A DNA stretch of 64,000 nucleotides. Origin: Streptomyces olivaceus. Lineage in GTDB: Bacteria; Actinomycetota; Actinomycetes; Streptomycetales; Streptomycetaceae. Under the pieces are notes generated by a model that did not search any database, was not told the DNA's origin, and saw nothing but the letters and a program-made list of their open reading frames with translations. Each line of letters starts with the position of its first letter. Within the stretch, counting starts at the first letter, position 1. Below, in pieces: positions 43,199-52,700 of this stretch. The stretch lies in the NCBI RefSeq assembly GCF_000721235.1, contig NZ_JOFH01000026.1, positions 1 to 64,000 of the forward strand. The letters run 5' to 3'. The position numbers and the translations under genes were made by a program.

Positions 43199-43978
43199 AT
43201 GCGCCGTCACACCGGTGCCGCAGGCATAGCCGTCGCGATCGCCGCGCTCGTGCCGCTGACCGACACCGCACACGCCGAGGGCCTGGAGGCCCGGAGCCCC
43301 GTCCACCAGGAGGCGGCCCCACCCGCCCTCGACGCCGATCCGGGCGGCCCGGAGCCCCTGTCCCCGGACGCCCTGCCCCAGGACTCCGCCGACGGGGGTC
43401 TGCTCGACGCGGGCGGAGCGGACCAGGGCGGGTACGCCGACGATCCGCCCGGCCCGGAAGGAGCCGGCCAGGACTGGTTCGGCCAGGAGGGGGTCGAGCA
43501 GGACGGGTTCGACGCGGGGCGCGTCGACGAAGGCCGCCCCGACGGGGGCCGGCTCGACGGGAGCGACCCCGGCGGGAGCCACCTCGGCGGAAACGGCATC
43601 GCCGGGAACGGCCTCGGCCAGGCCCGGCCGGACGGGGGCCGGCCCGAGCAGGGCGGGAACGGCGGGTCCCGGGAGGCGTACGAGGGCGCCCAGGCCGCGG
43701 CGCCGCAGCACTGGGCCTCGGACCCGACGATCTCCGCGACCTCCAAGCCGCGCCCCACCCCCACCGCACCGGCCCCCGCGGCCACCACGCCCGCCCCCGC
43801 CACCTCGGCGCCGGTGGCCTCTCCCACCGCCGCGCCGACCCTCGGTACCCAGGGCGGACTCGGCGGCGCCTCGTCCAACGGCCCGAGCGGCCAGGACATC
43901 GCGATCGGGCTGGGCTGCGTGGCGAGCGCCGCGCTGGCCGCGGGGTACGCGCTGCTGCGGCGGCGCCGCAACGCCTGA
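43199..43978 (+). CDS. Secreted/surface Asp-Gly-rich protein with C-terminal anchor
   Basis: 259 aa from ATG at 43199, with AAAGGAGG about 8 nt upstream. The Sec signal ends in TAHA (residue about 25). The middle (about 40-160) is Asp/Gly/Pro-rich with repeated PDGG, GGN and DGG units and looks disordered. A Thr/Pro/Ala-rich stretch follows, then a hydrophobic segment (IAIGLGCVASAALAAGYALL) and a basic tail RRRRNA. This is a cell-wall-attached or membrane-anchored surface protein; there is no LPxTG motif. No family is recognised. Confidence 0.65.
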   Translation: MRRHTGAAGIAVAIAALVPLTDTAHAEGLEARSPVHQEAAPPALDADPGGPEPLSPDALPQDSADGGLLDAGGADQGGYADDPPGPEGAGQDWFGQEGVEQDGFDAGRVDEGRPDGGRLDGSDPGGSHLGGNGIAGNGLGQARPDGGRPEQGGNGGSREAYEGAQAAAPQHWASDPTISATSKPRPTPTAPAPAATTPAPATSAPVASPTAAPTLGTQGGLGGASSNGPSGQDIAIGLGCVASAALAAGYALLRRRRNA

Positions 43979-44212
43979 CGCCGCGCCCGGACGAACGGCG
44001 CCACCGGGGACCCGCCGCGAACGGGTCCCGTCCGGGTGGACCACGGCGCGAACGCCACCCCGAACGCCACCGCGAACGTGCGCAGGCGGCGCGAACACGG
44101 TGCGTACGCGCCGCGTACGCCGGAGCAGGCAGCGGAGCAGACGGCGGTGCGAGGCCCGCCCCGCGCGGACCCGCCCGCCCGTATCCCCGCGCGCCTACCG
44201 CACCGGCACGGC

Positions 44213-44596
44213 CTACCGCACCAGCAGGTCGAGGAGCCGTTCCGTCTCGGCCGCCGGGTCGGCGGTGAGACCGGTGTGGACGGGGCCCGGCTGGACCACG
44301 GTGGAGCGGGGCGCGACCAGCCAGCGGAACCGGCGGCCGGGATCGTCCCCGGCCGCCTGGCCGGCCGCGTCCCCGCCGGCGCACACGCCCTCCACGGCCC
44401 GCAGCGCCGCCCGTACTCCGGGCAGGTCCGCATGCGGATCGAGGGCCAGCAGCCGGGTCTCGTCGAGGTGGGTGAGCGCCCCGACGTAGGACTTGGCGCG
44501 GCAGTACACGAGGACCCCCGCGTTGACGCGCTCACCGCGCTCGACGCGGGGCACGACGCGCAGCAGCGCGTACTCGAAGACGTGGCGGTCGCTCAC
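44213..44596 (-). CDS. DUF3037 protein, partner of the HipA-like kinase
   Basis: 127 aa from GTG at 44596 (MSDRHVFEYALLRVVP). DUF3037 features: YALLRVVPRVERGERVNAGVLVYCR, LDPHADLPGVRAALRAVEGVC and RFRWLVAPRSTVVQPGPVHTGLT. Its start overlaps the stop of the upstream HipA-like gene (GTGA), so the two are coupled. DUF3037 genes commonly sit next to HipA-like kinases in actinobacteria. The function is unknown; a regulatory or substrate role for the kinase is a guess. Confidence 0.75.
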   Translation of the reverse strand: MSDRHVFEYALLRVVPRVERGERVNAGVLVYCRAKSYVGALTHLDETRLLALDPHADLPGVRAALRAVEGVCAGGDAAGQAAGDDPGRRFRWLVAPRSTVVQPGPVHTGLTADPAAETERLLDLLVR

Positions 44597-45360
44597 CGGT
44601 CCCCCTCCGTGCCCTGTCCGACCCGTTCGTGGATCGTGGCGGCCCGGGCGAGCAGTGGCCGGGCGTAGGCCCGCCGAAGGTCGTCCGGCGTCGCGAACCC
44701 GGGCTCGTCGCGCAGCCAGACCTCGGGGATCTCGGCGGTGACCTCGGCGAGGAGGTCCTCGGTGACCAGGGGGGCGAGCGCAGCGGCGGCCGCGCGGACG
44801 TCCGGTGCGAAACGGGCGAGGACGTGGTCGGCGGCGTCGTAGGGGCGGGCGGCGGAGGTCTCGGCGCCGGGCCAGTTGTGGTGCCAGATCATGGTGGCGC
44901 CGTGGTCGATGAGCCACGTCTCGCCGCGCCACCGCAACAGGTTGGGGTTGCGCCAGGACCGGTCGACGTTGTTCACCAGCGCGTCGAACCACACGATCCG
45001 CCCGGCCTCCTCGGGGCTCACCTCGAAGGCCAGCGGGTCGAAGCCGAGGGCGCCGGAGAGGAAGCCCATGCCGAGGTTGGTGCCGCCGCTGGACTTGAGC
45101 AGGTCCTGCACCTGGGGGTCGGGTTCGCCGAGCCCGATGACCGGATCGAGGCCGACCGTCACCAGGCGCGGCACCCTGAAGCCCAGCCGCCGCGCGAGTT
45201 CGCCGCAGACCACCTCGGCGACGAGCGTCTTGCGGCCCTGCCCCGCGCCGGTGAACTTCAGGACATACGTCCCGAGGTCGTCGGCCTCGACCAGCCCCGG
45301 GAGCGAGCCGCCCTCGCGCAAGGGCGTGATGTAGCGGGTAGCGGTCACCTCGTGGAGCAT
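44593..45360 (-). CDS. HipA-family kinase-like protein
   Basis: 255 aa from ATG at 45360. HipA/PI3K-like signatures: VLKFTGAGQGRKTLVAEVVCGELARRLG (ATP-binding region), VWFDALVNNVDRSWRNPNLL (catalytic Asp region) and LIDHGATMIWH (metal-binding aspartate). It is shorter than Escherichia coli HipA (440 aa) and lacks its N-terminal subdomain; no HipB-like DNA-binding partner lies beside it, unlike a classical toxin-antitoxin operon. Such kinases may phosphorylate tRNA synthetases or unknown targets. It is first in a two-gene operon with DUF3037. Confidence 0.8.
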   Translation of the reverse strand: MLHEVTATRYITPLREGGSLPGLVEADDLGTYVLKFTGAGQGRKTLVAEVVCGELARRLGFRVPRLVTVGLDPVIGLGEPDPQVQDLLKSSGGTNLGMGFLSGALGFDPLAFEVSPEEAGRIVWFDALVNNVDRSWRNPNLLRWRGETWLIDHGATMIWHHNWPGAETSAARPYDAADHVLARFAPDVRAAAAALAPLVTEDLLAEVTAEIPEVWLRDEPGFATPDDLRRAYARPLLARAATIHERVGQGTEGDR

Positions 45361-45518
45361 GTCCCCAGGTCATCCATCTCTTCGGCCTCGCAGTCGACGA
45401 TCGGCCGGAGGAGAGGCGGAAGGGTGGAGTCCACCCCTTGCCTGTTCCCCGCCTCCGGTACGAAGGGAGCATAGTAACCGCGGGTGATCGGCGGCGGGGA
45501 GCGTCCGGGCCCTCCGCC

Positions 45519-46394
45519 TCACCCGGCGCGCTCCGTCGCGAGGGCGTGCAGTTCCTCGACGCGCTTCCGGGTGACGTCGTCGGCCGGGACGTAGGTGACC
45601 ATGCGCGGCCCCGACTGCGGTCCGAGCCAGAGGTCGGTGTGGTGCAGGACGAGCCGGCCGACGTACCGGTTGTGGTACTCCTTCCGCTTGGTGCGGTGGG
45701 CGACGACCTCGTGCCGGTCCCACTGGGCGCGGAACTCGGGAGACTGGTCGCACAGCCGCTTCAGCAGCACCTTCCAGGCCGGTTCCGCGAGGTGGCCGGC
45801 CATGGCGGCGCGGAACCGGGCGGCCATCAGCCGCTGCGTGTCCTGGAGGTCCACGATCGACGACTGCCACTCGGGATGGGTGTAGGAGAGGATGATGCAG
45901 TTGCGGTCCTCGGGCGGCAGCGCGTCGAGGTCGCAGAGGAGCAGGCCGTAGGTGCGGTTGTGGGCCAGGATGTCGTACCGGCCGTTCTGCAGGCAGGCCG
46001 GGAACGGCTCGACCTGTTCCAGCAGGGCGCGCAGGTCCGGGGTGACGACCGGGCAGACGGTCGCCGGACTGGGGTCGGCGGCGTCGGCGAGCCGGAAGAG
46101 GTGGCCGCGCTCGCTGGGGTCGAGCAGCAGGGCGCGCGCGATGGCGTCGAGGACCTGCACGGAGACCTGGATGTCGCGGGCCTGCTCCAGCCAGGTGTAC
46201 CAGGTGACGCCGACGGCGGAGAGCTGGGCGACCTCCTCGCGCCGCAGGCCCGGCGTGCGGCGCCGCAGGCCCCGTGCCAACCCGACCTGCTCGGGGCTGA
46301 TCCGCTCCCGGCGGCTGCGCAGGAAGGCGGCGAGCTCGTGCCGCCGCACCGTGCTGCTGCTCGGGCCGGTCGTGGCGTCGGCCGTACTCGTCAT
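45519..46394 (-). CDS. MmyB-type XRE transcriptional regulator
   Basis: 291 aa from ATG at 46394. The N-terminal HTH_31 domain is typical (ELAAFLRSRRERISPEQVGL, RRTPGLRREEVAQLSAVGVTWYTWLEQ). The C-terminal MmyB-like ligand-binding domain follows (QNGRYDILAHNRTYGLLLCDLDAL, and HHTDLWLGPQSG near the end). These bind fatty acid-like ligands. It is divergent from the MFS exporter (46497), so it probably controls that gene and itself. The longer open frame to 46469 runs across the promoter and is rejected. Confidence 0.88.
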   Translation of the reverse strand: MTSTADATTGPSSSTVRRHELAAFLRSRRERISPEQVGLARGLRRRTPGLRREEVAQLSAVGVTWYTWLEQARDIQVSVQVLDAIARALLLDPSERGHLFRLADAADPSPATVCPVVTPDLRALLEQVEPFPACLQNGRYDILAHNRTYGLLLCDLDALPPEDRNCIILSYTHPEWQSSIVDLQDTQRLMAARFRAAMAGHLAEPAWKVLLKRLCDQSPEFRAQWDRHEVVAHRTKRKEYHNRYVGRLVLHHTDLWLGPQSGPRMVTYVPADDVTRKRVEELHALATERAG

Positions 46395-46441
46395 GGGTAC
46401 CAGTCTGCCGCGCCCCCGAGCCTGTTGCCAGGTGTTCCCAC

Positions 46442-46465
46442 TACCAGGACAAAGACACTCTGGTA
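46442..46465. promoter_or_regulatory. Inverted repeat TACCAG(N12)CTGGTA between regulator and exporter
   Basis: TACCAG at 46442-46447 and CTGGTA at 46460-46465 are exact inverses in the 102-bp divergent spacer. The palindrome TGGTACCA occurs at 46461-46468, and a second GGTACCA lies at 46397-46403. The arrangement suits operators of the MmyB-type regulator. An AAAGACA -35-like element lies between the arms on the plus strand. Confidence 0.5.
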
Positions 46466-46496
46466 CCACCCTGGGCGGCGCGTCAGCCTCGGTGGC

Positions 46497-47924
46497 GTGA
46501 CCGAAACCCTGATGTCCCGTACCGCCCGGCCGGTCCCGGCGCCCCCGGCGCTGACCGGCCCGGCCCTGTTCACCGTGCTGCTGGGCGCGGCACTCCCCCT
46601 CATCGACTTCTTCATCGTCAATGTCGCGCTGCCCGGCATCGCCGCCGGTCTCTCGGCGAGCGAGGCCATGCTGGAGCTGGTCGTCGCCGGTTACGGCGTG
46701 TCGTACGCCGTGCTGCTGGTCCTCGGCGGGCGGCTCGGCGACCTGTTCGGCCGGCGGCGGCTCTTCCTCGCCGGTATGGCCGCCTTCGGACTGACCTCGC
46801 TGGCGTGCGGGCTGGCGCCGGACGCGTGGTCACTGGTGGCGGGGCGGGTGGCGCAGGGCGCGTCGGCCGCGGCGATGCTGCCGCAGGTGCTGGCCACGAT
46901 CCAGGCGACGACGTCCGGTCCGGGCCGCGCCAGGGCGATGAGCCTGTACGGGGCGACGGCGGGTCTGGCGATGGTGGCCGGGCAGATCCTGGGCGGTGTG
47001 CTGATCGCCGCCGACCTCGCGGGCACCGGGTGGCGTGCGGTGTTCCTCGTCAATGTGCCGGTGGTACTGGCCGGTCTGGTGCTGGCCGCCCGCGCGCTGC
47101 CGGAGACCCGCTCCCCGCGCCCGGAACCGGTGGACGTCCCCGGCACCGTACTGCTTGCGGTGTCCCTGATCACGCTGCTGGTCCCGCTCACGGAGGGCCG
47201 GGCGGCGGGCTGGCCGCTGTGGACGTGGGTGTCGCTGGCGGTGTCCCCGGTCGCGGCGGCGGGGTTCTGGGCAGTGGAGCGGCGCGCGGACCGCCGGGGG
47301 CGGACACCGCTGGTCCCGCCGAGCCTCTTCGCGCTCGTGTCGCTGCGGCGTGGGCTGCTCCTGCTCGTGCCGTTCTCCATCAACTTCAGCGGTTTCATGT
47401 TCGTCGTCGCGGTCGCGCTCCAGCAGGGCGCCCTGCTCTCTCCGGTGGCCGCCGGCCTGACGCTGGCGCCGATGGCGGTGACGTACTTCGCGGCGTCGAT
47501 GGTGGGCCCGCGGCTGATCGTCCGGTACGGCAGCCGGGTGGTACCGGCCGGCGCGGTTCTCCAGGCCGCCGGTGTCGCGCTGATGGCGCTGGCCGTCTGG
47601 CGCTCCTGGCCGCACCTCGGGTTCCTGGTACTGCTGCCGGGCGCGGCCGTGGCCGGCTTCGGCCAGGGTCTGCAACTGCCCGTGCTCTTCCGCATGGTCC
47701 TGTCGGAGGTGGAGCCGGCCCGGGCGGGCGTCGGCAGCGGCGTCATGGTCACCGTCCAGCAGTCGGCCCTGGCCCTGGGCGTGGCCACCCTCGGCACCCT
47801 GTTCCTGTCCCTGGCCCCCGGCACGGGCATGCGCGACGCCCTGCTGACGACGCTGCTGGCACAGTTGGCACTGATCACCGCGACGGCCCTGCTGAGCCTG
47901 CGCCTGCCCCGCACGTTCGACTGA
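46497..47924 (+). CDS. DHA2 family MFS drug/metabolite exporter
   Basis: 475 aa from GTG at 46497; an ATG five codons in (46512) is also possible. About 14 membrane helices, the DHA2 (EmrB/QacA) subfamily: LLGAALPLIDFFIVNVALPGIAAGL, the motif A loop GGRLGDLFGRRRLFLAG, QGASAAAMLPQVLATIQATTSGPGRARAMS, and the GVGSGVMVTVQQSALALGVATLGTL block (motif C-like). It exports hydrophobic drugs or natural products by proton antiport. Being close to the NRPS core and next to a regulator, it could be the product exporter, but equally an independent resistance gene. Confidence 0.88.
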   Translation: MTETLMSRTARPVPAPPALTGPALFTVLLGAALPLIDFFIVNVALPGIAAGLSASEAMLELVVAGYGVSYAVLLVLGGRLGDLFGRRRLFLAGMAAFGLTSLACGLAPDAWSLVAGRVAQGASAAAMLPQVLATIQATTSGPGRARAMSLYGATAGLAMVAGQILGGVLIAADLAGTGWRAVFLVNVPVVLAGLVLAARALPETRSPRPEPVDVPGTVLLAVSLITLLVPLTEGRAAGWPLWTWVSLAVSPVAAAGFWAVERRADRRGRTPLVPPSLFALVSLRRGLLLLVPFSINFSGFMFVVAVALQQGALLSPVAAGLTLAPMAVTYFAASMVGPRLIVRYGSRVVPAGAVLQAAGVALMALAVWRSWPHLGFLVLLPGAAVAGFGQGLQLPVLFRMVLSEVEPARAGVGSGVMVTVQQSALALGVATLGTLFLSLAPGTGMRDALLTTLLAQLALITATALLSLRLPRTFD

Positions 47925-48035
47925 CCGGGCGAGGGTTCGACGCTCCGAGACCCCGGCCCGGCCCGTGACCGAGTCCGTCCGTGACCGGGTGGGGCATCGA
48001 CCGCCGGGTCCGCGCCGGGATCGACGACCGAGGTG

Positions 48036-49157
48036 TCAGAAGCGATCGAACAGCGTGACCACGCTCTTCGGTGCGTCCCGGCCGAAGAACACGTTCAGGT
48101 TCTGTGCCGAGCGGCGGGCGGAGTCGCTGCTCCGCGGGAACAGCCGCTCCTCGTAGGCGGCGAGCGCGACCTCGGCGTCGGGGTGCTCCACCAGCTTGCC
48201 CGCCAGGTCCGCACCGTCGAACATGGCGAGGTTCGCGCCCTCGCCGGCGAAGGGGGACATCAGATGCGCGGCGTCGCCGACGAGCGTCACGCCGGGCGAC
48301 CTGTCCCAGCTGACGCCGACCGGCAGCGCGTAGACGGGCCGGAGCCGTGGTTCGGCGTCGCTCTCCGTCACGAAGGCGGTGAGCAGCGGCGACCAGCCTT
48401 CGAATGCGCCGGCGAGTTGGCGGAGGCCCGCGGACGGGTCGCCGAAGTCGATCGACCGCATCCACTCCTCGGGCCCGTTCAGCGCCACGTACCCGCGTAC
48501 GCTCCCGTCGGCGCAGCGGTGGGCGATGACGCCCTTGCCCGGCGCGACCGCCATCAGGGTGCCGCTGCCGATCGCGGCGACGCTCGCCCGAGAGTTCCGG
48601 GCACCTGCGGTGAGGGCGATCTCGATGAAGCAGGTGCCGCTGTAGAGCGGCTTGGCGGGCGTGAGCAGTGAACGCACCTTCGACCAGGCGCCGTCCGCGC
48701 CGATGGCGATGTCGGCGCGCGCGGCGGAACCGTCCACGAAGGTGAGGTCGTGGCCGCCTTCCGGACGGGGCCGGATCGAAGCGAGTCTGTGCCCCCACCT
48801 GATCGTCCCGGGCGCCAGCGAGTCGATGAGCAGGCGCCGCAGTTCGCCGCGATCCACCTCTGGGCGGGCCGAGCCGGGGTCCGCAGGCCGGTCGAGCAGG
48901 ACCGTGCCGTGGCGGTCGACCACGCGCTTGGCGTCTTCGCCCGGGCGGACGAGCTCGAGGAACTCGTCGTGGAGACCGGCTGCGCGCACCGCGACCTGTC
49001 CGGTCCCCTCGTGGATGTCGAGCAGGCCGCCCTGCGTACGGGTCGTCGCCGACGCCTCGGCCTCGTAGATCGTCACGGGGACACCGTGAACCTGCAGCAC
49101 CCGGGCGAGCGTCAGTCCGCCCAGTCCGGCTCCGACGACGGCTGTGGTCTTCTGCAT
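48036..49157 (-). CDS. FAD-dependent monooxygenase, TetX-like
   Basis: 373 aa from ATG at 49157. FAD-binding motifs: GAGLGGLTLARVLQVHG (GxGxxG), ADIAIGADGAWSKVR (DG motif) and VTLVGDAAHLMSPFAGEGANLAM (GD motif). TTRTQGGLLDIHEGTGQVAVR closely resembles the N-terminal substrate region of TetX-type oxygenases. These hydroxylate aromatic or polyketide substrates; TetX itself inactivates tetracyclines. The gene stands alone, divergent from the NRPS core across 629 bp. It may be a resistance gene or cluster tailoring enzyme; the sequence cannot decide. Confidence 0.85.
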   Translation of the reverse strand: MQKTTAVVGAGLGGLTLARVLQVHGVPVTIYEAEASATTRTQGGLLDIHEGTGQVAVRAAGLHDEFLELVRPGEDAKRVVDRHGTVLLDRPADPGSARPEVDRGELRRLLIDSLAPGTIRWGHRLASIRPRPEGGHDLTFVDGSAARADIAIGADGAWSKVRSLLTPAKPLYSGTCFIEIALTAGARNSRASVAAIGSGTLMAVAPGKGVIAHRCADGSVRGYVALNGPEEWMRSIDFGDPSAGLRQLAGAFEGWSPLLTAFVTESDAEPRLRPVYALPVGVSWDRSPGVTLVGDAAHLMSPFAGEGANLAMFDGADLAGKLVEHPDAEVALAAYEERLFPRSSDSARRSAQNLNVFFGRDAPKSVVTLFDRF

Positions 49158-49634
49158 GCGGCGCTCCTCGTGGGCGCCGGCGCGGGGCCGGCGACGGTGT
49201 TCGCCGGGAAGCGGACGAGAGGTCCGGTCCCGGCCGGGAGACGCTCAACGAGCAGAACCAACTGCGTCGATGTACGGGCGATGTCCGGCGGTGAACCCGC
49301 GGAACCTCGCTTTTCGCGACGCTGCGACTATAACTCGGGACCCGCTTCGCGCAGCCAGGGCCTTCATCGCGACGCACCGCATCCGCGGGCCGGGCCACCA
49401 CCTCGGCCACGTGACGAACCTGCGGGAGCCGATCGCGTGGGCGCCCGACGCGTGCGGCGGCCCCGACCCCGTCACCACCGCCCGGAAGGACCGGGACACC
49501 GAGCGCCCGCCAGCCTGGCCGACCCGACTCGGCCGCCTGCCGCACCGCGGGACGGAGTGCGCGCCGTAACCGGGTGTTAACGGAGTCCGTGCCCCGGCTC
49601 GGTGGTGAATTGGCGCCAGTTGTCGCCTTCGCGA

Positions 49635-49661
49635 ACCGGCGGGCGGTGAATACCCGCCGGT
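49635..49661 (+). promoter_or_regulatory. 9-bp hairpin upstream of the NRPS
   Basis: ACCGGCGGG (49635-49643) is an exact inverse of CCCGCCGGT (49653-49661), with the loop CGGTGAATA. It lies just upstream of a perfect -35 hexamer. It could be an operator or an upstream terminator. Confidence 0.5.
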
Positions 49662-49666
49662 CGCCG

Positions 49667-49696
49667 TTGACATGGTCATCTGCTCCGCCGAATGAT
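49667..49696 (+). promoter_or_regulatory. Candidate sigma-70-type promoter of the NRPS operon
   Basis: TTGACA (49667-49672) matches the -35 consensus perfectly. AATGAT (49691-49696) at an 18-bp spacing matches four of six -10 positions. A start near 49703 would give a leader of about 85 nt before the NRPS TTG start. The perfect -35 is unusual in this high-GC genome. Confidence 0.5.
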
Positions 49697-49786
49697 TGGC
49701 TCCGCTTGCCTCACCCACGGGCAGGCGTCGCGGAGTACGCACGGTCACACCCTTGGCAACCGTTCCAGCACGGGAGAAGGCCACAC

Positions 49787-52700
49787 TTGACGGCGACACA
49801 CACCCCTCACGCCTCCTCACCCGGCTCGCAGGACGACGGCTTCCCTCCCCCGCTGTCCTTCGGGCAGGAGCGGCTGTGGACCCTGGCGCAGACGGCCGGC
49901 GCCGTCGCGGCGTACAACGAGCCGATGGCGTTCCGCATCCGGGGGCCGCTGGACCGCGCGCTGCTCGGCCGGGCCCTGGACATCGTTGTCTCGCGCCACG
50001 AGACCCTGCGTACCCGGTTCGTCGACGTGGACGGCGAGGTCCGGCAGGACGTCGGCCCACCGGAGTCCGGTCTCCCTCTGCGGGTGGAGGACCTGAGCGG
50101 TGCGCCCGACGCGGAGGCGCGGCTCGCCGATCATCAGCGCGAAGAATGCGAGACACCGTTCGACCTGCGCCGCGGCCCACTGGTCAGGGGGCGGCTCATC
50201 ACCCTCGCACCCTCCGACCACGCGCTGCTGCTGACCCTGCACCACGCCGTCTCCGACGGCAGGTCCGGGCAGGTTCTGACGCGGGAACTCGGCGTGCTCT
50301 ACGGGGCGCTCCTGCGCGGCGAGGAGCATCCGCTGCCGCCCCTGCCGGAGCAGTTCGCCGCCCACTGCCGCCGGCAGCGCGCGTGGGTGAACGGTCCCGA
50401 GGCGGCCGGTCAGGCCGGCTTCTGGCGGGAGTACCTGGACGGTGCGCCGCCCCTGCTCGCGCTCCCCACGGACCGGCCCCGGCCGCCGCGGCAGAGCCAC
50501 GACGGCGACCGCGTCCACGTGCGGCTCGACGCCGACCTCACGGCGGCCCTGCGGACCGCCGCCCGCAAGGAGAAGTGCACTCTCTTCGCGGCCGTCCTGG
50601 CCGGCTGGCACATCCTGCTGTCCCGGCTCTCCGGGCAGACGGACGGTGTCGTGGGCATCCCTGTGGAGGGCAGGCGCGGTTCCGCGGCCTCCGGGCTGAT
50701 CGGCTTCTACGTCAACTCGCTCGCCCACCGGGTCGACCTGTCCGGGAATCCGACCGGCGCCGAGGCGCTGCGTGACGTCCGCGCCTCGCTGCGGAGCGTG
50801 CTGCGGCACCAGGACCTGCCCTTCGCCCACGTGGTCGAGGCGGTGAACCCGCGGCGCAGCCTCTCCCACGGGCCGCTCTTCCAGACCATGCTGACCTGGG
50901 GCGCCTCGCGCAAGGACTTCCTGGAACTCGCCGGCACCCGGGTCGAGCCGCTGGCCATCGACTTCGCCCCCGCGAAGTTCGACTACACCCTGTACCTCCA
51001 TGAGGAGGACGGCGGACTCGTCGGGTACCTGGACTACGCGCGGGCCCTGTTCGACCGCGGGACGGTTGAGCGGCACCTCCGCTATCTGACGCGTGTGCTG
51101 CGGCAGTTGGCGGACGACCCGGGGCAACGGGTCGCGGACCTCGTCCTGCTCGACGACCGGGAGCACGGCGAGCTGCTCGCCAAGGGCCACGGGCCGGTCG
51201 CCCCCTCCCCTGCGGCCGACCTGGTCGAGCTGTTCGAGGAGCAGGTCCGCGGGCGACCGCACGGACCCGCCGTGGTGGCCGGGGGGACACGGCTCGACTA
51301 CGCCGAACTCGACCGGCGCGCGAACCGGCTCGCCCACTCCCTCCTCGCCCGGGGCGTGCGTCCCCAGCAGGTCGTCGGACTGCACTGCGGCCGCACGGCG
51401 GAACTGCTGGTGGGCATGTGGGGCATCCTGAAGGCGGGCGCGGCCTACCTGCCGTTGGACCCGGGCCAGCCGGCCGCCCGGCTGCGGACGATCGTCGAGG
51501 AGGCGACGCCCGCCCTGGTCCTCAGCGACCTCGGGGACCCGCCCGGGCCCTGGCTGCCGCTCGGGCAGGTGGAGGCCGAGGGTGAGCGCGACGATCCCCC
51601 GGGCGTGGCGATCGGGCCCTCCCACCTCGCGTACGTCATCTACACCTCCGGCTCGACGGGACGGCCCAAGGGTGTCGCCGTCACACACGGCAACGTTGTC
51701 AACCTGATCGGCAACTGGCTCGACCAGTACGGCGCGATACCCGGCGAGCCCTCCTCCGCGTGGGCGAGCATCGGTTTCGACGCCTCCGTGCACGAACTCT
51801 TCCTCCCGCTCACCACAGGTGCCGTACTGCACGTCGTGCCCGAGGACCTGCGCGGTGACCCGGAAGCCCTGCTGGACTGGATGCGCGAGCGGGAGATCGT
51901 GCACGCCTATCTGCCGGCGTCGTACATCACCTGGATCGACGAGGACCCCGGGGGCAGGCTGCGCGGCCTGGCGCTGCGTCAGGTGACGACCGGGGCGGAG
52001 CCCCTGCCGGAGATGGCGCTCCACCGGATGCGGGAGGTCCTGCCCGGCCTGCGGGTCTGCTACGTCTACGGGCCGACCGAGACCACCGTCTACAGCATCA
52101 CCCACAACCAGCCGCAGGCCCTCGGCCGCAGGTGCCCGATCGGCCGCCCGGTCCGCAACACCCTCGTCCACCTGCTGGACCAGGGACGCCGTCCGGTGCC
52201 GCCGGGTGTCACCGGCGAGGTGTACATCGGCGGGGCCGGTGTGGCCCGGGGGTACCTGAACCGGCCCGACCTGACCGACGAGCGCTTCCTGCCCGACCCG
52301 TTCGTCCCCGGCGGGCGGGTCTACCGCACCGGGGACCTGGCGCGGCTGCTGCCCGACGGTGACTACGAGTTCGTCGGCCGCGTCGACGACCAGGTCAAGC
52401 TCCGCGGTTTCCGCATCGAGCCCGGGGAGGTCGCGGCGGCCCTGCGCGAAGTCCCCGGGGTCACGGAGGCCGCGGTGCTCGCCGACCGCGACGAGGCGGG
52501 CGAGACCCGGCTGGTGGCGGGCGTGGCCCGGGCCGGCGGCGGTTCGCCGCTGCTGCCCCACGAGTGGCGTGCCGCGCTGTCGGAGCGGCTGCCGGACTAC
52601 ATGGTTCCGTCGCTGTTCGCCGAGTTCGAGCGGCTTCCCCTGAACCGCAGCGGCAAGCTGGACCGCCAGGCCCTGCTGGCGCATGCCCGCTCGGCGCTGT

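Larger units (their letters stand above)
49158..49786. other. 629-bp divergent region before the NRPS core, no supported gene
   Basis: This spacer lies between the TetX-like monooxygenase (minus) and the NRPS (plus). One frame from about 49322 to 49569 on the plus strand stays open (begins TRDPLRAARAFIATHRIRG) and has normal base composition, but I see no start with a ribosome site and no family. It may be a gene remnant. The 3' part holds the hairpin and promoter described separately. Confidence 0.5.
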
